A stretch of 64,000 nt of DNA from Sipunculus nudus (taxonomy: Eukaryota; Annelida; Sipuncula; Golfingiida; Sipunculidae): NCBI GenBank assembly GCA_026874595.1, contig CM049309.1, forward strand, positions 54,782,079-54,846,078. The letters are read 5' to 3'. Below the pieces are notes generated by a model, which saw nothing but the letters and a program-made list of their open reading frames with translations, did not search any database and was not told the DNA's origin. Made by a program: the position numbers and the translations under genes. Below are positions 48,442-60,997 of this stretch, in pieces (the first letter of the stretch is position 1; each line of letters opens with the position of its first letter).

Positions 48442-51400
48442 TTTTAGCTCAGCTGACTATAAGTCATCTGAGCTATAGTCATGGTCCATTGTCCGTCGTC
48501 TGTCCGTCCGTCTGTCCGATGTCCGTCCGTAAGACTGGCACATTTCGACACCATTGGACCTACGAATCTGAAATTTGCCATACAGTTAGATGTCCCAAAC
48601 ATCTCCTACCATGCCGAAAATTGGGTCAATAGGACTTTGTTCCTTCAAGATATTAAGGAAAAACCTCAATTTTTTATTAGAAATCTATTTTCACACATCA
48701 GGACTGCCTTATATCAAAACCACTCATCTGGTTTTCTTCATATTTACCATAAATATTCCTCTATATAGTTCCTATGTACATGCCAGAAATTAAGTCAGTA
48801 TTATTTAATTTAAAAAAGTTATGAGCCCAAACATAATGGACTTTGTAAAAAAATCAGGAAAGATATTTTGTCACTTAAGACCAAAAGTGTTAAAGGTAGG
48901 GACTTTTTTTCAGTAATACAACTTTAATTGATCAAAATTTAATTGTATACCAAAAATTAGATCAAAATCTGTTAAATTTTTTTAAATATTGGCAAAAATA
49001 TAAAATTGATACCTTAAATTTTGCCCAAGTTTGACCATGGCACGTTTTTAGCTCAGCTGACTATAAGTCATCTGAGCTATAGCCGTGGTCCTTTGTCTGT
49101 GGTCCGGCCGTCCGTCTGTCCGTCCGTCCATCCGTAGATGTGGCACGTTTTGAAACCGTAAGACCTAGGAATCCGAAAATTCGGCATAATGTTAGATGTC
49201 CCCAAGATCTCCTACCAAGCCGAAAACTGGGTCTTTGCGACTTCGTTCCTTCAAGAAATTAAGGAAAAACCTCAATTTTTTATTAAAAACCTATTTTCAC
49301 ACTTTAGGAATGCATAATATCAAAACCACTCATCTGTTTTTCCTCATATTTACCATAAATATTCCTCTATATAGTTCCTATGTACATGCCAGAAATTATG
49401 TCTGTGTTATTTAATTTAAAAAAGTTATGGGCCCAAACATAATGCATTTTGTAAAAAATCAGGAAAGATATTTGATCACTTAACACAAAACATGTTAAAG
49501 CTATGGACTTTTTTTCCAGTAATAACTTTATTAATCAAAATTAAATTGTATACCCAAAATTAGATCAAAATCTTTTAAATTTTTTAAAATATTAACAAAA
49601 ATAAAAAATTGGTACCTTAAATTTTGCCCAACTTTGACCATGGCACGTTTTTTTCCTGTAAGTACTGTGGATTTAATTTTCACAGCATGTTTTTGTTAGC
49701 ATTTTGCCTGTTAACACCAAAAATTTTAAACCTGTTGATCAAAAACTAGATTTTATTCAAGTTTTCAAGCACCATGTAACATATTGTTTACATCAAGCTA
49801 GTGTCATGCAGTTTGCAAGAGCTCAGCTCCCCAGCATCAGCTCTCAGTTCCTAAAATTTGGCATACAATTAGATGTCTCAAAAATCCCCTACCATGCCAA
49901 GAATTTGGTCAATAGGACTTAATACCTTCGAGATATTAACGAAAAACTTCATTTTTCCATTAAAAACCCATTGTTACACTTCAAGACTGCCTAATATCAA
50001 AACCACTGATCTGACTTTAATCATATATAATATACATATTTTTCTATACATTCTGTATGCAAATGCCAGAAATGATGTCAATGTTGCCTAATTGTTTTAA
50101 GTTATGGGCCAAAACATAATGCACTTTGTAAAAAATCAAGAAATACATTTACTCCCTTAACAAGAGGATTGCTGAAGCTAGAGATTTTTTGTCAGGAATG
50201 TAACATTATTTAATCAAGATTCAATTGAATACCAAAAATTAGTTCTGAATTTTTCAAATTTTATAAGTTATTAGTCTAAATATAAAATTAGTACCTTAAG
50301 GACACATAAGCACACATAAGGATTTCAGCTTTTTAGTGTAGAAAGCTGAAAGAAATTGGCCAAAAATTATAGCTTTTATTAATGTTTTTATGAGACCATG
50401 TCAGACCTTGGCTCGCTCTAACCCCTCTTGAGTCACCTGTATGTTTACCTTGTTGAACTTTCAGCAAATTATGCATGCTTGAGGCGAGGCATAAACTAGG
50501 GCAGCCAGGCAGCTTATTACCAGCCACAGTTGATCCAGGTGTCCAACCCAACTCATCTAGTAGTTTTAACCAACAACATAACAATAAACAATAAATTAAT
50601 AAATTTTTATTGATTTTTAATAACAAATTAAAGAAAAATAGAAAAGGAATTTGTTAGTTGATGATAACAGGAAATTAACTTGAGTTACTGATGATATAAG
50701 AATCTTGTATCGATGGATAGAATGTCACATATTCCAAATAACACCATGCAGTCACCTATGGTATTTTTCAGTTCAATTTTAATGATAAAAAAGTAAATCA
50801 TATTAATTATTACTAATCATTAGGGATCATATGAAGGAAATTAATGATAGACAAAGATGCAGTTGATAATATTAATCTAGATTCCTACTGTGTCTAGTGT
50901 GTACATTGATGTGAATTTAGTCCAAAATGATTATATTACATTTAATTTTTAATATTAATAAAAGCCATAAAACCAGGTACTTATGATCATTATTTAAATG
51001 TGTGAATTTTGTATATTCTGGATTCTCAACATCATTGTTTGGTGAAAACTGAATAAATACCAGACATGGTGCGAATACTTTGCAACTGTATGTAAATACA
51101 AATATGAATATGTACTCCATGATAAAATTTCTTTCATAAGAATGGGAATTCAGGTAAAAATGAAAGTATATGAATATCAGTGCAAATACTTTCAAAATGT
51201 ATTCATGAATGCATTCATGATTATATTCTTTAATATTATTTTAATAATCACTTCAGTTATATTTCATTTTAAAAAATCATACAATTCTCTTTTTATTTTT
51301 AATAAAAATTATATTTGGGACAATATTTGTATTTTTTTTAATAAATAGTTAAACTCTTATATTATATGTTCTGCTTATAAGTTATATGGCCAAGTCAAAA

Positions 51401-51617
51401 TCTGTGTGACAATAGCACTCCATTTGTTAATAAAATAAATGAAATCAATCCTCTTCCCTGTCTCCAAAGGTACTATCAAAATCATACATAAGCTAAACAA
51501 CAACAACTCATAATACAGCTTATTTTTTTACCACGTAAAACCAGCATGTGCCTCATTTCTAAATCATATTTTTTAATCATATATAACAGCTGAGCGCCGT
51601 GACCCATAGGTCCCTTG
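48442..51617 (+). repeat. H3 element with two 5' ends
   Basis: Fold-backs with AGCTCAGCTGACT arms start at 48446 and again at 49050, about 604 bp apart, each followed by CTATAG and GTCCGTC-type runs. A third body unit without a fold-back follows near 49855. The unique tail ends with CAGCTGAGC, GACC-CATA-GGTC and CCTTG at 51617. It lies in NUP153 intron 5. Confidence 0.75.
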
Positions 51618-51623
51618 TTTTTT
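49655..51623 (+). repeat. H3 3' module, first copy of a 1969 bp tandem duplication
   Basis: It starts CCTGTAAGTACTGTGG and includes the H3 tail and 3' terminus. The whole segment recurs from 51624, interrupted there by an H1 insertion. Shared phrases include GAGCTCAGCTCCC, CTACCATGCCAAGAATTT, CCAGCCACAGTTGATCCAGG, and ACAATAGCACTCCATTTGTT. Confidence 0.85.
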
Positions 51624-53068
51624 CCTGTAAGTACTGTGGATTTAATTTTCACAGCATGTTTTTGTTAGCATCTTGTCTGTTAACACAAAAAATTTGAAAC
51701 CAGTTGATCAAAAACTGTAGATTTTATTCAAGTTTTCAAGCACCATGTCACATATTATTTACATCAAGCTAGTGTTATGCAGTTTGCTAGAGCTCAGCTC
51801 CCTAGCTTCAGCTCTAAGTTCCTTAAATTTAGCATACAGTTAGATGTCTCCAAAATCCCCTACCATGCCAAGAATTTTATCACTAGGACTTAATTCCTTT
51901 GAAATATTAATGAAAAACTTCATTTTTCCATTAAAAACCCATTGTCACACTGTAAGACTGCCTAATATCAAAACCACTGATCTCACTTTGATCATATATA
52001 ATATACATATTTTTCTGTACATTCGCTATGCACATGCCAGAAATGATGTCAGTATTGCCTAATTGTTTTAAGTTATGGGCCCAAATATAATGCACTTTTT
52101 AAAAAATCAAGAAATATATTTACTCCCTTAACAAGAGGATTGCTGAAGCTAGAGATTTTTTGTCAGGGATGTAACATTATTTAATCAAGATTCAATTGAA
52201 TACCAAAAATTAGTTCTGAATTTTTCAAATTTTATAAGTTATTAGTATAAATATAAAATTAGTACCTTAAATTTTGCCCAACTTTGACCATGGCACGTTT
52301 GTTTCCTGAGAGCACTGTTGATATAATTTTCATATCATACACACATAAGAATTTCATCTTTGTAGTTCAGAAAGCTGAAAGAAATTGGCCAAATATTGTA
52401 GCTTTTATTAATGTTTATATGAGACCATGTCAGACCCAGGCTTAATCCAGCCCCTCTCTAGTCACATGTATGTTGACCTTGTTGACCTTTCATCAGATTA
52501 TGCATGCTTGAGCGAAGCATACACTGGGGCAGCCAGGCAGCTTATGCCCAGCCACAGTTGATCCAGGTGTCCAACCCAACTCATCTAGTAGTTGTTTTGA
52601 AAAATAACATAACAATAAACAATATATTAATAATTTTGTATTGTTTTTTTATAACAAATTAAAGAAAAAGTAATAGAAAATGAATTTGTTAGTTGATGAG
52701 TAACAGAAAATTAACTTGCAGTTACTGATGATGTAAGAATCTTGTATGGATGGATAGAATGTCAATGTCAATGTTATTCCAAATAACACCATGCAGTCAC
52801 CTATGGTATTTTTCAGTGAAATTTTAATGATAAAAAAATAAATCATTAATTATTACTAATCATTAGGGATCATATGAAGGAAATTAATGATAGACAAAGA
52901 TGCAGTTGATAATATTAATCTAGATTCCTATTGTGTCTAGTGTGTAGATTGATGTGAAAGTAGTCCAAAGTGAATATATTACATTTATTTTTTATGCCCC
53001 CGCCACCAAGTGGCTGGGGCATATAGTTTTACCCATGTCCGTCATTCCGTCCTTCCGTAATCAAACAG

Positions 53069-54202
53069 TGTCACCCCTAACTTAACGTGAAAACTTTACA
53101 ACGGATATATCCTATAAAACCATACGATGGGTTTACGCTCGCCACTTGATTTCACTCATCAAGAAATTAGATCCCGGTCATTACAGGTGACATTTCCAGG
53201 TTCTTTTAAGGACGTGTATTAAAATACCAGACAATCATACACCCAGATCAATAGAAACTATGAGACATCAGGTTAAATTCACAAATATAATTCAAGACAA
53301 TACTTACAGAGACACAAATGTGAGTGTGTGCGTTGATGTGTCAATACGACAGCAGGATATTTACTGAGTCCATGGTTTGTATAAAAACAATAAAATCCAG
53401 TTCCTTCAGAGATCTCTGGTTACTGCCTTGTGTAGAATCTAGCGTATGGTTAGTACCATATAGTCTTTCTGAGTTTAGCGTTCTTCAAATGATCTTACTT
53501 GACAGCGACCCGGGTAGGTTTACGTTCACGTGAATGGTAATAGGTCTCTTTGTTTACATATGAGCTTAGAGTCCTTGACCTTAATTCGTGTAGTAATAGA
53601 TTCACGGCTTACAGCGTTTATATATCTAGGTCAAGCTAAACTAGGCCAGCGGGTGACGCGTGCGCACTTACTTTACCACCAATACGAAGCTTTGTCGGCA
53701 GCATGGCTGTGATCTTGTGAGTTGGGCCCTTGCCCCATGTATAAGCTTGCTTCTGTGCCGTTCCTGGCGGTTTTAAGCGTCTCTAGGTTCTCTCTGCCGT
53801 GCGTGCGTGTTGCCTCTCCAAGCTTCAGGACCCAACTGAACCAACGTTCAGCGTCTCTTCTTGAAGTCTGACGTCACAATCGCCTGTTCACTGTGTACGG
53901 CAATCCAGTTCTCTGATTGGCTTATTTCTCAAGTGTCCCATATAAGGATATATGTGACCTAGTTTGACTGTTAGCGTCACCATGGCGACCCACATACCAA
54001 ATGTAATAATACACACGATGCGTGACACGGATAAATCAGCTGATAGCCGATGGGATTACATACAAGAATACACAATAGATATATACAATCAAGACCTGTC
54101 AACGCTTTAGGATGACGCTTCACGTCAATATCAATAGAGAACAGACTTCGTTAAACTATGATACAAAACACCGTACATATTGTCACCTATTGTCTGGTGA
54201 CA
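53069..54202. mobile_element. Solo LTR (1134 bp) with 5 bp target duplication
   Basis: It begins TGTCACCCC and ends GGTGACA, with AACAG directly on both sides (53064-53068 and 54203-54207). Removing it restores the H1 5' phrase AATCAAACAGTTGTACGGAC found intact at about 11401-11440. A TATAAGG at 53941 could be an LTR TATA box on the + strand. No internal retrotransposon genes are present, so recombination to a solo LTR is the simplest reading. The family is not identified. Confidence 0.82.
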
Positions 54203-54835
54203 AACAGTTGTACGGACTTTTTTTCGCAATGCCTGCAGATATCGGCCTGATTTTTGGTGTGTGGGCAGATATAGACCAGTTACAGATTGAGTTCGCGCTT
54301 CGTCCCGGTTGACCTACTTTTTACCGTTTTACGGCTCCTAAACCTAGAAAATTTTATGAAAAAAAATAGAAATATTCATGACAGATACACATGTACGGAC
54401 TTTTTTTCGCAATGCCTGCAGATATTGGCCTGATTTTTGGTGTGTGAGCAGATATAGACCAGTTACAGATCGAGTTCGCGTTTCGTCCTGGTTGCCCCTA
54501 TTTTGACCGTTTTACGGCTCCTGAACATAGAAAATTTCATGAAAAATATGAAATTTCATGACAAATACACATGTACGGACTTTTTTTCCCAGTGCCTGCA
54601 GATGTTGGCCTGATTTTTGGTGTGTGGACAGATATAGACCAGTTACAGATCGAGTTCACGTTTTGTCCCGGTTGACCTACTTTTGACCGTTTTACGGCTC
54701 CTAAACTTCGAAAATTTCATGAAAAATAGAAATATTCATGACAGATACACATGTACGGACTTTTTTTCGCAATGCCTGCAGATATTGGCCTAATTTTTGG
54801 TGTGTGGGCAGATATAGACCAGTTACAGATCGAGT

Positions 54836-56137
54836 TCGCGTTTCGTCCTGGTTGACCTACTTTTGACAGTTTTACGGCTCCTGAACATAGAAAATTTCAT
54901 GAAAAATATGAAATTTCATGACAAATACACATGTACGGATTTTTTTAGCAGTGCCTGCAGATATTGGCCTGATTTTTGGTGTGGACAGATATAGACCAGT
55001 TACAGATCGAGTTCGCGTTTCGTCCCGGTTGACCTACTTTTGACCGTTTTACGGCTCCTAAACTTAGAAATTTTCATGAAAAATAGAAATATTCATGACA
55101 GATACACATGTACGGAATTTTTTTCGCAATGCCTGCAGATATTGGCCAGATTTTTTGTGTGTAGGCAGATATAGACCAGTTACAGATCGAGCTCACGTTT
55201 CGTCCCAGTTGACCTACTTTTGACTGTTTTACGGCTCCTAAACTTAGAAAATTTCATGAAAAATAGAAATATTCATGACAGATACACATGTACAGACTTT
55301 TTTTTGCAATGCCTGCAGATATTGGCCTAATTTTTGGTGTGTGGGCAGATATAGACCAGTTACAGATCAAGTTCACGTTTTGTCCCGGTTGACCTACTTT
55401 TGACCGTTTTACGGCTCCTGAACATAGAAAATTTCATGAAAAATATGAAATTTCATGACAAATACACATGTACGGACTTTTTTTTTTCGCGTTTCGTCCT
55501 GGTTGACCTACTTTTGACAGTTTTACGGCTCCTGAACATAGAAAATTTCATGAAAAATATGAAATTTCATGACAAATACACATGTACGGATTTTTTTAGC
55601 AGTGCCTGCAGATATTTGCCTGATTTTTGGTGTGGACAGATATAGACCAGTTACAGATCGAGTTCGCGTTTCGTCCCGGTTGACCTACTTTTGACCGTTT
55701 TACGGCTCCTAAACTTAGAAATTTTCATGAAAAATAGAAATATTCATGACAGATACACATGTACGGAATTTTTTTCGCAATGCCTGCAGATATTGGCCAG
55801 ATTTTTTGTGTGTAGGCAGATATAGACCAGTTACAGATCGAGTTCACATTTCGTCCCAGTTGACCTACTTTTGACTGTTTTACGGCTCCTAAACTTAGAA
55901 AATTTCATGAAAAATAGAAATATTCATGACAGATACACATGTACAGACTTTTTTTTGCAATGCCTGCAGATATTGGCCTAATTTTTGGTGTGTGGGCAGA
56001 TATAGACCAGTTACAGATCAAGTTCACGTTTTGTCCCGGTTGACCTACTTTTGACCGTTTTACGGCTCCTGAACATAGAAAATTTCATGAAAAATATGAA
56101 ATTTCATGACAAATACACATGTACGGACTTTTTTTCG
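54836..56137 (+). repeat. 651 bp higher-order duplication in the H1 core
   Basis: The block 54836-55486 is repeated at 55487-56137 with only scattered differences. The seam near 55480-55490 joins TTTTTTTT of one unit to TCGCGTTTCGTCC of another, as expected from unequal exchange between out-of-register units. Each block spans about 3.6 units. Confidence 0.88.
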
Positions 56138-57503
56138 CAATGCCTGCAGATATTGGCCTGATGTTTGGTGTGTCGGCAGATATTGACCAGTTACAGATGG
56201 AGTTCGCATTTCGTCCCGGTTGACCTACTTTCGACTGTTTTACGGCTCCTGAACATAGAAAATTTCATGTAAAATATGAAATTTCATGACAAATACACAT
56301 GTAAGGACTTTTTTTCGCAATGCCTGCAGATATTGGCCTGATGTTTGGTGTGTCGGCAGATATTGACCAGTTACAGATGGAGTTCGCATTTCGTCCCGGT
56401 TGACCTACTTTTGACTGTTTTACGGCTCCTGAACATAGAAAATGTAAAATATATATTTTCATGACAAATACACTTGTACAGACTTTTCTTCACAATATCT
56501 GCAGATATTGGCCTGATTTTTGGTGTGTAGGCAGATAATGACCAGTTACAGATCGAGTTCTTGTTTTGTCTCAGTTGACCTACTTTTGACCATTTGACTG
56601 CTCCTGAACATAGAAAGTTTCATGAAAAATATAAATTTTCATAACAAATGCATATGTACTGACTTTTTTTCCTCAATGCCTGCATATACTGGCATGATTT
56701 TTAGTGTGTTGCTCGATAATGACCCGTTACAGATCGAGTTTGCATTTTGCCCTTGTTGACCTACTTTTGACCATACGACACCTCCTGAACATAAAAAATT
56801 TTCCAAATTTTACAAATGTTTCTAATTTGCCCAAGGCGGGGGCATTCATGTCGTTCCGACACATCTAGTTTTAATATAAATAAAAGCCATAAAACCAGGT
56901 ACTTATGATCATTATTTAAATTTGTGAATTTTGTATATTCTGGATTCTCAACATCTTTGTTTGGCTAAAACTGAATAAATACTAGACATGGTGCGAATGC
57001 TTTGCAAATGTATTAGAATACAAATATGAATATGTACTGCATTAAAAAATTTTATTGCATAAGAATGGGAATTCAGGTAAAAATGAAAGTATTTGAATAC
57101 CAGTGCAGATACTTTCAAAATGTATTTATGAATGCATTCATGAATATATTCTATAATATTATTCCAAAAATATTTCAATTTTTTTAATAAAAATTATATT
57201 GGGACAATATTTGTTATTAAATTTTAATAAATAGTTAAACTCTTTTATAATATGTGCTGCTTATAAGTTATATGGCCAAGTCAAAATCTGTGTGACAATA
57301 GCACTCCATTTGTTAATAAAATAAATGAAATCAATCCTCTTCCCTGTCTCCAAAGATACTATCAAAATCATACATAAACTAAACACCAACAACTCATAAT
57401 AAAGCTTATATTTATTACCACACAAAACAAGCATGTGCCTCTTCCCCAAATAATATTTTTTATCATATATAACAGCTGAGCGCCGTGACCCATGGGTCCC
57501 TTG

Positions 57504-57831
57504 TTTTAATCCTCCATGACAGATGCAGTTGTTGCAATTGTCTCCAACTCATCTTCCACCAAAAACATTTTTGTGTGCACCTTTTACAGCAGGCTTTTCT
57601 TAGTATGCAATGTTGCTGAAATTATATTAAATCACGACATTGAGATCTTCCTTAAACATTCCTGTCACAAGTTTTAAGAAAATCTGCTCAACCAGTACTC
57701 AAAGCATCACTGTCTTTTGCAGAATTTCATTGTTAAACCCCCTGAATTAATATTCAAAGCAACATCTTATATGAATGCATATAAATCTGAGATATAGAAC
57801 ATAGTTAAATAAGAGTTTTGTTTGTTTGTAG
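57504..57831 (+). other. End of NUP153 intron 5
   Basis: Runs to the acceptor TTTGTTTGTAG. Nothing is recognised. Confidence 0.7.
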
Positions 57832-57951
57832 AAGGGCGTATCTATATTTGGAGACATGGGAGGTCAGTCGTCCTTTTACGCTGGTAAAACTATATTTGGA
57901 GGAGCTGCCTCTCAGCAACTGCACAGAAGAGCAGCCTCATCACCATATCAG
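57832..57951 (+). CDS. NUP153: NUP153, exon 6
   Basis: This is 40 codons in phase 0, with acceptor GTTTGTAG and donor GTAGAG. It reads SIFGDMGGQSSFYAGKTIFG then GAASQQLHRRAASSPYQ. Vertebrate NUP153 has GDSPFYPGKTTYGGAAAAVRQ...NTPYQ here. The F-Y-x-G-K-T-x-x-G-G-A-A and PYQ motifs make the assignment secure. Confidence 0.95.
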
Positions 57952-58665
57952 GTAGAGTTGCCATTTGTGTTAGACCACAGGATAGTGTGTTTATATCATA
58001 TATCATTCTTCATCTTGTGGAGATATTAGCTACCAATGATTGATATCTAACAGAAATTTGTCATGTGTATTCTGGTAATACTTTATGGTGAAAATATATT
58101 TATTAATCTGCCTATTGCTAGATCTCCTAGAAATGCAACCAGTAGAGGAGGGTATATGACATGTAGCTATATATTAAAATATATTAAAAGATTGCCATCT
58201 TATCAAACATTCAGTCTCTTAGAGCACCATCACCTCTGATATACTTATCATGCTGTAGGAATCAGAATTCCTTTGACTGAACTCCATCATATATTCACAA
58301 GGATATATTTTGTTTTGTGTTTGTGTGCACACACCTTCACTGATACCTCTGATAGTCTAAATTCTTTTTCATCACTGCAGTCATCAACAGTGCAGTATCT
58401 TAGCTGAGTTGCGCAGAGCTGTCCTGTAGAAAAAGGACATGAGGAAGTAAAAATACCTCTTAGGTGTCCCTCTGTTAAAGTTTTGAAGTCGTTGTTGTAC
58501 TGATTGTTGATGGGTAGCATGTGTGCAACTCTGTCTAGTGAGTTACTATTGAATTCCTGGTCACAGTTGGTAAACTGATAACATTACCCTAGAAATAAGC
58601 AGATAGTAAGAAATCACACAGGATAATACCAAAACAGTATATATATATTTATATGTGATTTATAG
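57952..58665 (+). other. NUP153 intron 6
   Basis: 714 bp, AT-rich, with donor GTAGAG and acceptor TTTATAG. No repeat is recognised. Confidence 0.8.
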
Positions 58666-58791
58666 AAGGGGACCCCTACCCTGAAGCAAGTCAGAGCAAA
58701 GCCTGTGGCAGTACAGCAAGGATCTGTGTCCACATGTTCAACATCACAGAGAATTTTGCAGGCCCTGGAGAAGATGTCCACCCCACTCACA
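58666..58791 (+). CDS. NUP153: NUP153, exon 7
   Basis: This is 42 codons in phase 0, with donor GTGAGT. It includes LKQVRAKPVAVQ and STCSTSQRILQALEKMSTPL, equivalent to the vertebrate RRQMKAKQLSAQ and SSTARRILQSLEKMSSPL. It is the last recognisable NUP153 exon in the window. The zinc-finger cluster and FG-rich C-terminus must lie downstream. Confidence 0.96.
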
Positions 58792-60997
58792 GTGAGTGTC
58801 AGTGAACCTCCCTCACATAATAACCACTGAATCTTTTCACAAAATGTCCACCTGTCTCAAGGTGTGTTGTTCTGAACCACCCTAATTTTGCCACAGCTAA
58901 TTCTTCACATGTGCATGTTTCCACCCATAAGGCGAGTCTTTGATATAAGACTGGTGGAGCCATTTAAAAATCTTATTTTTCTCTTTATGTTGACTCCCAC
59001 CTTAATCAGTGTGGAAATAATGACAGATGAACTGATGGACAAATTCTTTATTTAAAATGGATGGGAGTCAGAGGTCAGAACTTCATTTTAGATTGCTTAT
59101 TTGGGTAATTCTCTTGTTAGCGAGCTCCATTGAACAGTGTATAAATAGGTTGCTGACACACGCTTTCTGCTAAAGTTCCCGGAAAGCTAATCCTGGTGAC
59201 ACCAATGACACCTGACCCACACACCCATTGGATGACATTAGATTGTCATTTGACCCATGCGTCAATTGGTTGACCTCGATTTTATTTGCATAGACGTCAT
59301 CTGACCTCTGACCTGCCTTGTGACTGTCTGACCGTCTTGTTTTTTTGCACAGTAGAAAATTCGCACTTCGGCAGGCGTGACGTCATACCTATTATCCAAG
59401 TGAATCAAAGAGCAATCAAAGAGTGAATCAAAAAATATTTGTTTTTAACTTGCCAAACAAATTATCAGCATTCAATAAACGGACCGTATGCACTTTAAAT
59501 GTGCCAGTTTTTACCGTTTGATCCAAATCATACTATAATTCACGGGAATCTGTTTGTCTGTCTGTCCGGATTCATTCGCACGCTAGGGATTGCACGGTCG
59601 TCAAACTTCGTGGGAGGGTGCATCTTGGTCCGGGGAAGAACGAGTTTATATTTTTTTAGGCGTTTGGTAAAGAAATGGCCTCAAAATCGATAAAAATATT
59701 CTGGGTTTAATACCTGCGGTTTGCCGTGGCCATTCTCACATAGTGCGCCCACGTCGTCCTCAATCTCCTCTCGCTAACCAATCAAATCAAACCTGACATG
59801 GTCTGCCAAACATTCACTACGCATCGGCCTTTTGTAAGCAGTCCGCTAAAGTCAACACAAATGAATGTTGTTGTGGGTTGACCGCTGAGACGAATTTAGA
59901 CCGGGAACATCTCGCCACTGCCCATATCGGCAATATGTCCCCCAATTTTTGCACAAGTGAATCATGTTGCGGGTTAATCGTTGGGACGATTTTGCACGCG
60001 CAACATCTCACCCCTCGCCAAATTGCCAACATGTCCCGCAATTTGTGTCAGTCCATTTCAAACGCGCACGCCGTGTCAGTGCTTACTCATAATTTAAGAA
60101 AAGTGTGGATGCAGGTACTGATAGGGGTATATTCTAGTCATAAGATAATACCAGGTCTAATAGAGTTCCAGCAATTTCAATATTTTACATTGTCATTAAT
60201 CATAAAGTCTGTCAAATTGACGATTATGTGTTTCGTCTGAAAATGCGGTGAAAAATAAAAATAAAAAATTTTTTCTTTTTCCCCTCTATCCTGAAATTTG
60301 GTCAATTTTTGTAGGGCATTTCGTTGTCGTGAAGTGTTTATACCCAGTCATAGGCCCGCCTGCTTGTGGTATAGTACCGAGATACGTACATGACATCGAG
60401 GTCCAGGGCGCTTGATAGCAAATAAAAACTTGTTTTAGCCTATGTTGCAAATTGTATTTTGGAAGGTTGTCCATTATGTTATACAAATACAAATAAACAT
60501 AGGCCATATGAATAGTCCTGTCGGGTGAACTTATCATGTTTTTAATAAAACAGTGACGCAGTGTTGTAGGGTTTAGCATCAGTGTCAACTGCACTCAGTG
60601 TCGTAAAGAGATTTTCTTAACTATCGTTGACAGCACATTCCTTTATTTTTCCGAGGAAAATGGAAACATAAAAAAAAATATGATAATAATGTGATATTCA
60701 GTGAATTCATGCAAAGTAAATACATGTGTCTTAAGTTTTCAGAGGTTACCCATGTTAATTTCTGCAGCTGTATATTTAGAATAATATTTATAATAATTGT
60801 ACTGAGGTGCATCAATTGAGGCCCACGACAAGGTTTAAGGAATTGACTTGCAATTTTATAGTAATTATTTCATTATGTCTTATTTATTTAATGTCTAAAA
60901 TATTCATGGTGGTTTCTAAGCTTTTCCTGGAACTCTTTTTCAGTTTATTTATCAAGTTTTTTTTACTTCTTTTCTAGTGAATAAAAAAAATATCTTT
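58792..60997 (+). other. NUP153 intron 7, first part
   Basis: A TGACC-rich stretch (about 59205-59335) is followed by the palindrome TGACGTCA at 59378-59385, then a 96 bp two-copy repeat near 59875-60066. I see no NUP153 exon between 58792 and the window end. Confidence 0.55.
59875..60066 (-). repeat. 96 bp two-copy repeat, open on the minus strand
   Basis: Two diverged units lie 96 bp apart (GGGTTGACCG at 59875, GGGTTAATCG at 59971; both followed by ACATCTC, GCCAA/GGCAA and ATGTCCC). Because 96 is 32 codons, the minus-strand frame (60041-59817) reads LAIWRGVRC...INPQHDSLVQKL and then LPIWAVARC...VNPQQHSFVLTL. The short frame has no known domain and is probably not a gene. Confidence 0.6.

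Larger units (their letters stand above)
52994..56868 (+). repeat. H1 element, largest copy, with solo LTR and higher-order repeat
   Basis: The 5' fold-back starts at 52994 (ATGCCCCCGCCAC/GTGGCTGGGGCAT). The 3' end has GGCGGGGGCAT, a GTCG-TTC-CGAC-type hairpin and ATCTAG ending at 56868. The about 180 bp units begin after a 1134 bp LTR insertion. Two adjacent units near 56101-56460 have exactly 180 bp spacing and are nearly identical. As in the other copies, older units lie toward the 3' end. Confidence 0.85.
51624..57503 (+). repeat. H3 3' module, second copy, split by an H1 insertion
   Basis: It has the same order of phrases as 49655-51623, ending in a second CAGCTGAGC, GACC-CATG-GGTC and CCTTG at 57503. 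The copy is split at 52993/56869 by the H1 element. No fold-back 5' end precedes it. Confidence 0.82.

Noticed and set aside
53069-54202. DNA transposon with TGTCACC inverted repeats
   Set aside because: Possible, but TG...CA ends, a 5 bp duplication, about 1.1 kb length and a TATA-like site fit a solo LTR better.
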